In this document: in pieces, positions 44,024 to 51,112 of the stretch
How the letters are laid out: each line of letters opens with the position of its first letter
Numbering within the stretch: the stretch's first letter is position 1
From: Viridibacterium sediminicola
GTDB taxonomy: Bacteria; Pseudomonadota; Gammaproteobacteria; Burkholderiales; Rhodocyclaceae
Assembly (NCBI RefSeq): GCF_039631295.1
Contig: NZ_JBDIVE010000011.1
Coordinates: 1 to 64,000, forward strand
Reading direction: 5' to 3'
DNA: 64,000 nt
The notes under the pieces: generated by a model
What the model saw: the letters and a program-made list of their open reading frames with translations, nothing else
What the model was told of the DNA's origin: nothing
The model's database searches: none
Translations under genes and position numbers: made by a program

Positions 44024-44476
44024 TTATGGACAACGAGTGCCAGCAGATGTGCAAAATGGCTTTTTATCACAACACATGAAGCCTGGAGCGCAACACCATC
44101 CGCCGTCTTTGCTATGACATGCTCGTTCTCCGGTAGGGCATTTATGCGTGGCGTTGGCTTGTTTTGGCAGAGTGGTCATCAGTGCAATCGCGGCAGCAGA
44201 CTTCATCATTATTGAAATTGCCTCTCGTCTCTGGTGGCTCCCAGATTCAACTTCAGCGATTGCTACCCGAATTCCGAAAGCAATCACATGACATAGCCAA
44301 AGAAGTGCCAATCCAGTGCTCGCTACAAGTAGTAATATTGATTGCCATTTGTCCGTACCGAATACACTCGTAGATAGAATGGTAAGCGCCGATGAGGTAA
44401 GTGCAGATAGAAAAGCCATTCTTGCGCAATAGCTACAAGCACCAAGTTTGCTAATTTTCAAAAATTCAAAATACAT
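44024..44476 (-). CDS. Small membrane protein with an eight-cysteine C-terminal tail
   Basis: This 150-aa protein has predicted membrane helices at about 20-38, 45-69 and 88-105, the last ending in a signal-like PKQANA. The remaining 40 residues hold eight cysteines (C113, C120, C128, C129, C135, C136, C142, C149) with two CC pairs around GGWCCAPGFMCC, a granulin-like disulfide pattern. The tail should be outside the cytoplasm. GGAG lies 8 nt before the ATG. It precedes the membrane protein gene at 42897-43898 on the same strand. No family is recognised with confidence. Confidence 0.7.
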   Translation of the reverse strand: MYFEFLKISKLGACSYCARMAFLSALTSSALTILSTSVFGTDKWQSILLLVASTGLALLWLCHVIAFGIRVAIAEVESGSHQRREAISIMMKSAAAIALMTTLPKQANATHKCPTGERACHSKDGGWCCAPGFMCCDKKPFCTSAGTRCP

Positions 44477-44527
44477 GATTTGGCTCCGTTTGGTTTGATG
44501 AAGTAATCCAGGATTGCTCCTCGTGAG

Positions 44528-44690
44528 TAAAGGCCGTAAGTCGGAACGGTTGAAGACATATTCGTAGGTCGGAAAAGCGAAGCGCCTTCCGACGTTCGGG
44601 GGGCATTTGAACTACACAAACGTCGGAAGGCGCCTACGGCTTTTCCGACCTACCGCCATGCATTCAGTTATTCTGACTTACGGCCTTTAG
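44528..44690. repeat. Palindromic repeat block, right of the lower-GC module
   Basis: Starts AAGGCCGTAAGTCGGAA (an inverted unit), then CGTAGGTCGGAAAAGCGAAG with GCGCCTTCCGACG and its complement CGTCGGAAGGCGCCTACGGC TTTTCCGACCTA. It ends with GCATTCAGTTATTCTGACTT ACGGCC. It matches the left block (42704-42883) and overlaps the stop codon of the gene at 44687-45220. Confidence 0.85.
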
Positions 44691-45220
44691 TCGTTTATCT
44701 CAGCGTAGACAGCGCGGATTAGCTCTAGAACATCTCGGCACAGTGGAATAACTGGAACGCCTTCACCGCGCATATCGCCAAAATGAAAGTTCTCTGGAAG
44801 GGCCTCTCCAGTCACCATGATAGAAAGTGGGTAGTGGTGTGTGCTCTTTTTCCGAAATTCATAGAGCTGCTTTGTAAGGGGAGTAAGCCCGGCTGTCTTT
44901 ACGAATTTTGGATTCTTGGCATCTTGAATAACCTTTACATGGTTCCTCAGAATTGCCAAGCCTTCATGATCTTCGACCGACTCTCCGGTTTCTGGGGCGG
45001 TGAATCGGAAGTAAGCCGTGAGCGCAGTTGACTCGAAGAAGCTGTAGGCAGCATTTAAGAATGCAGAAACCAACCAACGAAATCGATTGCGATTGGTTTC
45101 GGATGAAATCAGATCAAAGAAAAATTCACACTCTTTCAGCTTGTCGTCAAAATCGGCGACGGCCTGAAAATCCCAACGATCTAGCCAGTCGTCTAGCTCA
45201 AATGTGCTGGATTTAGACAT
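44687..45220 (-). CDS. Possible HEPN-like protein, unknown function
   Basis: This 177-aa, mostly helical soluble protein has no signal peptide. R123-KKST-H128 in YEFRKKSTHHYP fits the Rx4-6H motif of HEPN-fold ribonucleases, following a helix (LTPLTKQLYEF) as in that fold; an earlier helix pair FRWLVSAFLNAAYSFFESTA (47-66) also looks HEPN-like. HEPN RNases are common in toxin-antitoxin and antiphage systems. The ribosome site TTAGG lies 7 nt before the ATG. AT-richer than neighbours, and its stop codon lies inside the right palindromic block. The match is by pattern only and could be wrong; no antitoxin is obvious. Confidence 0.6.
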   Translation of the reverse strand: MSKSSTFELDDWLDRWDFQAVADFDDKLKECEFFFDLISSETNRNRFRWLVSAFLNAAYSFFESTALTAYFRFTAPETGESVEDHEGLAILRNHVKVIQDAKNPKFVKTAGLTPLTKQLYEFRKKSTHHYPLSIMVTGEALPENFHFGDMRGEGVPVIPLCRDVLELIRAVYAEIND

Positions 45221-45647
45221 AGCAACCTAACGTTAAATGGTTTTAAAAATAAATAATAATCAGCATCTTCGTCATGCTGATGAATAAAAAATTAGCTCTT
45301 CAAGATGAAGTTCTATCAAAGCCTTATTCGTTTTGACGAATAAAACTTGATGTCGTACAGGCGCCGCACTCGCCTAGCCGTCTTGTTCCGGCACCTCCAA
45401 ACAATACGCCCCCCCATCTCATTCGCATGCCTGCCCAAAAGGGCAGAGCGGGTTTCTTTTGCGCATTTTTTTTGCGCGAACTTAAGTTCTGGCGGCTTTG
45501 CAGCGCGCGGCCACGGCCTCGCCCCTCGGACCAAGCCCCTCACCCCTCGCCCCGGCATCAAACCACCCCCGTGGCCCAATCCATGCGTAGTGGGTCTTAG
45601 CTATCCGTTCGGGCAACCTGCGCGAGGGTGGCTTTACGAGGATTCCC
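45221..45647. other. AT-rich hairpin region and phage Ash-like leader
   Basis: The left part (45221-45345) is strongly AT-rich, with hairpins ATCAGCAT/ATGCTGAT (45259-45281) and TTATTCG/CGAATAA (45324-45343), and probably promotes the gene at 44687-45220 on the reverse strand. From 45347 the sequence changes to GC-rich and reads as an Ash/Icd-like phage leader (described separately). A run of eight T (45468-45475) lies within it. Confidence 0.55.
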
Positions 45648-45694
45648 ATGACCACTACCAATGCATCTCCTGCTTTTCAGCGCCTGGAGGCTGA
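45347..45694 (+). CDS. Phage Ash/Icd-like leader ORF, possibly vestigial
   Basis: This 115-codon frame contains KRAERVSFAHFFCANLSSGG and GIKPPPWPNPCVVGLSYPFG QPARGW, which resemble the Ash and Icd-like leader peptides found before genes of P4-like prophages and integrative elements. It overlaps the start of the next gene by 47 bp, in another frame. Such leaders may act as RNA rather than as protein. I recognise the pattern from memory; no phage integrase, capsid or portal gene is in the window, so it may be a relic. Confidence 0.35.
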   Translation: MMSYRRRTRLAVLFRHLQTIRPPISFACLPKRAERVSFAHFFCANLSSGGFAARGHGLAPRTKPLTPRPGIKPPPWPNPCVVGLSYPFGQPARGWLYEDSHDHYQCISCFSAPGG

Positions 45695-46178
45695 AGGCCG
45701 TTTGTTGAAAGCGGCGCTGAATGGGGCGACGAATGTTCCGGGGCGTTCCGGTTTTCGCGGTGAAATCGCGCTGACGCTGGAGCCGCCGCTGATGCTGGAG
45801 GCGGCGTTTGCGGCGGCGGATGATGCGGAGGCTGCGCTGTCTTTTCTGGCCGGTTCGCTGCCCAGCTACACGCAGCTGCCTGCGCTGATCGCGGCGCTGG
45901 GGGCCAATCTCAAGGCGGAGGGCAAGTATTTTGTCTATGTCTCGGATCTGCGTCGCGGCGCGCGCTATGTGGTCGATTTCAGCGGCATTGCGTTTTTCGT
46001 GCTGCCGATTGATGACACCTCGGTGTACAACGAGCTGATCGATTGCCTGTATCTGGACAAGACGAAGATGAAGAAGATGGACACGGCGCAGAAGATTGAT
46101 GCGATTGTCGAGGGCGCGAGCAAATTCACCCAGACGTACGAGAAGATCAGTTTTGAGGAAGGGCTTGCGCGGCTTTGA
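45648..46178 (+). CDS. Protein of unknown function downstream of the Ash-like leader
   Basis: This 176-aa soluble protein begins MTTTNASPAFQRLEAEGRLL, with a good GAGG site 9 nt before the ATG. Its middle (LPALIAALGANLKAEGKYFVYVSDLRRGARYVVDFSGIAFFVLPID in two blocks) looks alpha/beta; the C-terminus is charged and helical. The ATG-proximal text is continuous with the phage-type leader, so the gene was probably placed there as a replaceable cargo. GC content is like the chromosome, unlike the AT-rich genes on its left. No family is recognised. Confidence 0.65.
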   Translation: MTTTNASPAFQRLEAEGRLLKAALNGATNVPGRSGFRGEIALTLEPPLMLEAAFAAADDAEAALSFLAGSLPSYTQLPALIAALGANLKAEGKYFVYVSDLRRGARYVVDFSGIAFFVLPIDDTSVYNELIDCLYLDKTKMKKMDTAQKIDAIVEGASKFTQTYEKISFEEGLARL

Positions 46179-46295
46179 GCTGGCCGCTGTTTTGTCTGGA
46201 TGGCGACGCAGGCGCGGCCGCCATTGCCGACAATTGAAGGGAAGACGTCAATTGGCGGGTACTGAGCTGAGGTGCCGGTTTGATGCGCTGAATTT

Positions 46296-46396
46296 GTGAC
46301 GCGAAGGGTGCGGAGGAAAAGAAAAGGTCCGCAAAGGAAAACGTGTTTGTTTCCCTTTGCGGACCTTCTGTCTTTCTTTGCGGCCTTGGCGTCAAA
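46296..46396. repeat. Dispersed palindromic repeat, copy 2
   Basis: Outer arms GTGACGCGAAGGGTGCGGA and TTTGCGGCCTTGGCGTCA enclose inner arms AAGGTCCGCAAAGGAAA (46324-46340) and TTCCCTTTGCGGACCTT (46351-46367). It sits between a forward gene and the convergent aroG, like copy 1. Confidence 0.85.
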
Positions 46397-46420
46397 AATG
46401 CAGCGCCTAAAGGCTGAAGA

Positions 46421-47503
46421 TCACTCGCGCTCGGCGACCTTGAGGCGGCGTTTGCGTACGCCTTCGGCGAGCAGGTCGAGGACGTCGACCGAGGCGTCCC
46501 AGCCGATGCAGGCGTCGGTGATGCTCTTGCCGTATTCGAGCGGCTTGCCGGGGACGAGGTCCTGGCGGCCTTCGACGAGGTGGGATTCGCACATCACGCC
46601 GATGATGCGTTCGTCGCCATTGGCCATTTGCGTGGCGACGTCGTCGGCGACTTCGATTTGCAGTGCGTATTGCTTGCGGCTGTTGGCGTGCGAGAAGTCG
46701 ACCATCAGGCGTGCGGCGAGGCCGGCCTTGGCGAGTTCCTGGCAGGCTTTGTCGACGCTGGCGGCGTCGTAATTGGGTTCCTTGCCGCCGCGCAGGATGA
46801 TGTGGCAGTCCTCATTGCCGGCGGTGGACACGATGGCCGAGTGGCCGGCCTTGGTGACTGACAGGAAGTGGTGCGGCGCTTGCGCGGCTTTGATGGCGTC
46901 GAGCGCGATGCGCACATCGCCGTCGGTGCCGTTCTTGAAGCCGACCGGGCAGGAGAGGCCGGAGGCGAGCTGGCGGTGCACCTGGCTCTCGGTGGTGCGC
47001 GCGCCGATGGCGCCCCAGGAGATCAGGTCGGCGATGTATTGCGGGGTGATCATGTCGAGGAACTCGGTGCCGGCCGGCATGCCCAGTTCGTTGATCTCCC
47101 ACAGCAGCTGGCGCGCCAGGCGCAGGCCGTCGTTGATCTTGAAGCTGTCGTTGAGGTAGGGGTCGTTGATCAGGCCCTTCCAGCCGACCGTGGTGCGCGG
47201 CTTTTCGAAGTACACGCGCATGACGATCAGCAGGTCTTCGCGCAGGCGTTCGGCCTGCACCTTGAGCTTGCGGGCGTAGTCGAGCGCGGCGGCGCTGTCG
47301 TGAATCGAGCAGGGGCCGATGACGACCAGCAGGCGGTCGTCGGCGCCGTGCAGGATGCGGTGGATGGCCTGGCGGGTGTCGCCGGTGGTCTGGGCGCAGC
47401 GCTCGGAGGCCGGAAACTCGCGCATCACGTGCGAGGGCGGAGCAAGTTCCTTGATTTCGCGGATGCGGACGTCGTCGATCTGGTAAGCGCTGGTGCTGGG
47501 CAT
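46421..47503 (-). CDS. aroG: 3-deoxy-7-phosphoheptulonate synthase, class I
   Basis: This 360-aa enzyme condenses PEP and erythrose-4-phosphate, the first step of the shikimate pathway. GPCSIHD (about 64-70), GAIGARTTESQVHR (about 158-171) and RGGKEPNYDAAS (about 236-247) carry the metal and substrate residues. ATG 47503 (MPSTSAYQ) gives the usual length; a longer frame to 47689 would run into the divergent pqiA region. Which aromatic amino acid feeds back on it cannot be told. Confidence 0.95.
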   Translation of the reverse strand: MPSTSAYQIDDVRIREIKELAPPSHVMREFPASERCAQTTGDTRQAIHRILHGADDRLLVVIGPCSIHDSAAALDYARKLKVQAERLREDLLIVMRVYFEKPRTTVGWKGLINDPYLNDSFKINDGLRLARQLLWEINELGMPAGTEFLDMITPQYIADLISWGAIGARTTESQVHRQLASGLSCPVGFKNGTDGDVRIALDAIKAAQAPHHFLSVTKAGHSAIVSTAGNEDCHIILRGGKEPNYDAASVDKACQELAKAGLAARLMVDFSHANSRKQYALQIEVADDVATQMANGDERIIGVMCESHLVEGRQDLVPGKPLEYGKSITDACIGWDASVDVLDLLAEGVRKRRLKVAERE

Positions 47504-47687
47504 GAAGCTATCCTGTCTTGCTCGGGTGTGTAGTGTTGCGTTGCGTCGGGCGCCGCGTGTGCGCTGCGGCAAAGCGGGCAATTCTAGCCCAAAGCGCGTG
47601 TGGCCTGCTGTCGTGGATAGACCGCTCTTGACGCCGCCGGGCGCGGCATGGCTTGGCGGATGCTGCGCCGCGTGATTCAATCCGGCC

Positions 47688-48320
47688 ATGGATAAGCGTC
47701 ACCCGACCCCTCCGCTGATTGCCTGCCACGAGTGTGATCTGCTCCAGCAGGCGGTGCCGCTGCCGCGCGGTGGTCGCCTGGTCTGTGTGCGCTGCGGGGC
47801 GAGTTTGCAGCGCTGGGCGCATGCGGGCATCGACCGTCCGCTGGCGCTGACGGTGGCCGCCGGCATCTTGTTCGTGCTGGCCAATTGCTTTCCGGTGATG
47901 AGCTTGCAGTTCCAGGCGCTGCAGGTCGACGCCAGCATGCTTGGCGCGGTGCGCGTCCTGCACGAGCAGGGCGAGAGCCTGGTCGGCTTGCTGGTGCTGC
48001 TGACCGTGGTGGTGGCGCCGGCCTTGCTGATCCTCGCCTTGCTGTGGTTGCTGCTGCCCTTGCGCCTGGGCTGGCCGGCGCCGGGCTTTGCGCGGCTGTT
48101 CCGCGTGCTGATGTTCCTCGCGCCCTGGTCGATGCTGGAGGTGTTGATGCTGGGCATCCTCGTCTCCCTGGTCAAACTCGGCCATATGGCTAGCGCCACG
48201 GCGGGTATCGGCTTGTGGGCGTATGGCGGCAGCATGTTGTTGCTGACCGTGCTCAGCGCCAGCTTGCAGGGGCCGGTGCTGTGGGCGATGCATGCCAGCG
48301 TGCAGCAGGAGCCGGCGTGA
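47688..48320 (+). CDS. PqiA-family membrane protein, first gene
   Basis: This 210-aa protein equals the N-terminal half of E. coli PqiA: a CxxC-x(n)-CxxC rubredoxin-like site (CHEC and CVRC) followed by four helices (about 48-70, 98-120, 130-155, 170-200). PqiA works with the MCE tunnel protein PqiB in lipid traffic between the membranes. It overlaps the second pqiA-type gene by 4 bp (GTGA), so the usual single PqiA is here two genes. Confidence 0.9.
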   Translation: MDKRHPTPPLIACHECDLLQQAVPLPRGGRLVCVRCGASLQRWAHAGIDRPLALTVAAGILFVLANCFPVMSLQFQALQVDASMLGAVRVLHEQGESLVGLLVLLTVVVAPALLILALLWLLLPLRLGWPAPGFARLFRVLMFLAPWSMLEVLMLGILVSLVKLGHMASATAGIGLWAYGGSMLLLTVLSASLQGPVLWAMHASVQQEPA

Positions 48321-48919
48321 CGACGGCGCTGCGTGCCGGCTTGTGCGGCTGCCATGCCTGCGGCCTGGTGTCGACGCTCGCCGAGCACAGCCATTGCCCG
48401 CGCTGCGGCGCCCGCCTGCATGCGCGCAAGCCCGATAGTCTGGTGCGTTGCTGGGCCTTGCTGCTGGCAGCCTGTGTGCTCTATGTGCCGGCTAATCTGT
48501 TGCCGATCATGGAGACGACTTCATTCGGCGCCAGCGAGCGCAATACCATTCTGAGCGGCGTGGTGGCCTTGTGGACTGGCGGTTCGCAGGATCTGGCGCT
48601 GATCGTCTTCATTGCCAGCGTGGTGGTGCCGATCGGCAAGCTGCTCTCGCTGGTGGTGCTGTTGCTGGGCGTGCAGTTTCGCAGCGGGCGCAATCTGCTG
48701 CAGCGGGCGCGCCTGTATCGTCTGGTCGAGCTGGTCGGCAAGTGGTCGATGCTCGATGTCTATGTCGTGGCTTTGCTGGCGGCTCTGGTACGCTTCGATG
48801 CCCTGATGGATGTGCGCGCCGGCACCGGGGCGCTGGCGTTCGGCGCGGTGGTCGTGCTGACCATGCTGGCCGCGCAGGCCTTTGACCCGCGTTTGATTTG
48901 GGATGCAAGCAATGAGTGA
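48317..48919 (+). CDS. PqiA-family membrane protein, second gene
   Basis: This 200-aa protein equals the C-terminal half of E. coli PqiA, with its own Cys pairs (CHAC and CPRC) and four helices. It starts at GTG 48317, with AGGAG 5 nt upstream and GTGA overlap with the preceding stop. Each half keeps a complete Cys site and four helices, so this is a gene split (or ancestral state), not a frameshift. Confidence 0.9.
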   Translation: MTTALRAGLCGCHACGLVSTLAEHSHCPRCGARLHARKPDSLVRCWALLLAACVLYVPANLLPIMETTSFGASERNTILSGVVALWTGGSQDLALIVFIASVVVPIGKLLSLVVLLLGVQFRSGRNLLQRARLYRLVELVGKWSMLDVYVVALLAALVRFDALMDVRAGTGALAFGAVVVLTMLAAQAFDPRLIWDASNE

Positions 48920-50537
48920 GACTGAAACTCCGCACGAAGCGGGCGATCTGCCCAAGGCGCTGGCCGTGCCGCGCAAGCGCTGGCAATTGCCCCTGGTGTG
49001 GCTGGTGCCGATTCTGGCGCTGCTCCTCGGTGGCTGGCTGGCGGTACAGGCGGTCCTCAAACAGGGGCCGACGATTCATATTGAATTCCAGACCGGCGAG
49101 GGCCTGGTCGCCGGCAAGACGCACATCAAGTACAAGGATGTCGATGTCGGCATGGTCAGCGATGTGGCGATTGCGCCGGATCGTAAATCGGTGATCGTGA
49201 CCGCCAAACTCAGTGGTCAGGCGCGAGACTTTGCGGTGGAAGACACGCGCTTCTGGGTGGTCAAGCCGCGCATTGCCGGTGGCAGTGTGAGCGGCCTGGA
49301 TACCTTGCTGTCAGGCGCCTTCATCGGCGTGGATGTCGGCAAGTCGGACGTCTCGCAAACCGAATTCAAGGGCCTCGAAGTGCCGCCGATGCTGATCGAC
49401 GGCGTGCCGGGCAAACGCTTTCAGCTGCGGGCCGAGAATCTGGGCTCGATTGATTACGGCGTGCCGGTGTATTTCCGCAAGCTGGCGGTCGGTCAGGTGG
49501 TGGCGTATGACCTGGACAAGGATGGCAAAGGGGCTTTGGTGACGATCTTTGTGAGCGCGCCGTATGATCGTTTTGTCACCGAAGACACGCGTTTCTGGTC
49601 GAGCAGCGGGCTGGATTTTTCGGTTGATGCCAATGGCCTGCGCTTCAATACCGAGTCCTTGTCGACCTTGTTGGTGGGCGGCCTGGTGTTTGGCTCGCCC
49701 AGCGGCACGGCCGCGCCACCCGCCAAGAGTGGTGCGCAGTTCGTGCTTTACGACAATCAGCAGACTGCGATGCGCGAGCATGACACGCAGGTCGAGCTTT
49801 ATCGTCTGGTCTTCCATCAGACTGTGCATGGCCTCGTGGTAGGGGCGCCGGTGGAGTTCCGTGGTATCCAGTTTGGTGAGGTGGCGTCGATCGGTTTGAG
49901 CTATGACGCGAGCACCCAACGCGTCGATGTGCCGGTGGTGATTAGGGTCTTTCCGGAGCGTTTGCAGCGTTATACGGTTGATCCCGAGACGAAGTCGGAT
50001 GCGATTCTTGATAAGCTCATTGAGTCCGGCTTGCGCGCGCAGCTGCGCAGCGGCAGCTTGCTGACCGGGCAGCTCTACGTCGCCTTCGACTTCTTTCCGG
50101 GGGTGGCCAAGGCCGTCCTCAAGCGCAAGCGTGGCATGCCCGAGATTCCGACTGTTGATGGCAGCCTCAACGAGCTGGAGGCCAGCATTACCAGCATCGC
50201 CCGCAAGATCGACAAGATCCCGTTTGAGGAGATCAGCAAAGATCTGCGCAGCGCCATCGCCTCGCTCGACAGCACGGTGAAGCAGGCAGACATCCTGCTC
50301 AAGCAGGTCAATCAGGATGTCGCGCCCGAGCTCAAGCGTACGCTGGCGGGGGCGCAGCAGACCATGCAGCGCGCCGAGCGCCTGATGTCGCAAGACGCGC
50401 CGCTGCAGCAGGATCTGCGCGACACGCTGCGCGAGGTGTCGCGTGCGGCGGCCTCGATGCGCAGCCTTACCGATTATCTGGATCGCCACCCCGAGGCCCT
50501 GATTCGCGGCCGTACGCCTGACGAGGACAAGCCATGA
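48912..50537 (+). CDS. pqiB: MCE-domain lipid transport protein PqiB
   Basis: This 541-aa protein has an N-terminal membrane anchor (LPLVWLVPILALLLGGWLAV, about 26-45) and three MCE/MlaD domains (roughly 50-140, 165-225 and 290-385). A C-terminal helical needle (about 410-530) is rich in Gln/Leu heptads. PqiB hexamers span the periplasm as a lipid conduit. ATG 48912 overlaps the preceding stop by 8 bp. Confidence 0.93.
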   Translation: MSETETPHEAGDLPKALAVPRKRWQLPLVWLVPILALLLGGWLAVQAVLKQGPTIHIEFQTGEGLVAGKTHIKYKDVDVGMVSDVAIAPDRKSVIVTAKLSGQARDFAVEDTRFWVVKPRIAGGSVSGLDTLLSGAFIGVDVGKSDVSQTEFKGLEVPPMLIDGVPGKRFQLRAENLGSIDYGVPVYFRKLAVGQVVAYDLDKDGKGALVTIFVSAPYDRFVTEDTRFWSSSGLDFSVDANGLRFNTESLSTLLVGGLVFGSPSGTAAPPAKSGAQFVLYDNQQTAMREHDTQVELYRLVFHQTVHGLVVGAPVEFRGIQFGEVASIGLSYDASTQRVDVPVVIRVFPERLQRYTVDPETKSDAILDKLIESGLRAQLRSGSLLTGQLYVAFDFFPGVAKAVLKRKRGMPEIPTVDGSLNELEASITSIARKIDKIPFEEISKDLRSAIASLDSTVKQADILLKQVNQDVAPELKRTLAGAQQTMQRAERLMSQDAPLQQDLRDTLREVSRAAASMRSLTDYLDRHPEALIRGRTPDEDKP

Positions 50538-51112
50538 GCCTGAAACCCTGGATGCTGGTGGCGAGCTTGCTGCTCGGCGCCTGCAGTTCGCAACCGACGC
50601 GCTACTACGCCTTGTCCGGCGGCCATGACTTGCTCAATCAGCCGGTCGGGCGCGTGCTGCTGGCGGTGGGCCCGGCGAGCGTGCCGGATGCGCTCGACCG
50701 CAGCGCGATGCTGGTGCGCCGTGGCCCGAACAGTGTCGAGGTGCTCGACGAGCAGCGCTGGATCGACACGCCGAAGAACGAAATTCCGCGCGTGCTGGCC
50801 ACGCGTCTGTCCGAGCTGCTGCCGGCCACACCGCTGGCCGTGTGGTCACAGCATGCGGCGAGCAGCGCGCCCTGGCGCGTCCTTATCGATGTGCAGCGCT
50901 TCGATGTGGCGCCGGGCGAGGCGGCCAGTGTGGAGTTGAGCTGGACCTTGCTGCGCGACGCCGACGGCGCCCGCAGCATGTGGCGCAGCAGCGCCAGCGA
51001 ACCGCTGGCGAGCAACAGCACGCCGGCGCAGATGGCCGCAGCCTTGAGCCGCGCGCTCGATCAGATCGCGCAGCAGATGGCGACCCAGCTCAAGCAGCAA
51101 GACCTCAAGTAG
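50534..51112 (+). CDS. pqiC: Outer-membrane lipoprotein PqiC (ABC-type aux domain)
   Basis: This 192-aa lipoprotein has lipobox LLGAC (Cys 17) and the family opening CSSQPTRYYAL. The IDTPKNEIPRVLATRLSELL segment (about 77-97) is typical of the PqiC/YmbA domain. It anchors the PqiB needle at the outer membrane. It overlaps pqiB by 4 bp (ATGA), and its 3' end overlaps the convergent regulator gene by 8 bp. Confidence 0.92.
   Translation: MSLKPWMLVASLLLGACSSQPTRYYALSGGHDLLNQPVGRVLLAVGPASVPDALDRSAMLVRRGPNSVEVLDEQRWIDTPKNEIPRVLATRLSELLPATPLAVWSQHAASSAPWRVLIDVQRFDVAPGEAASVELSWTLLRDADGARSMWRSSASEPLASNSTPAQMAAALSRALDQIAQQMATQLKQQDLK

Noticed and set aside
47688..48919. Possible frameshift in a single pqiA
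   Set aside because: The second frame has its own GTG start with AGGAG at proper spacing and a complete Cys-pair domain, so two genes explain it better.
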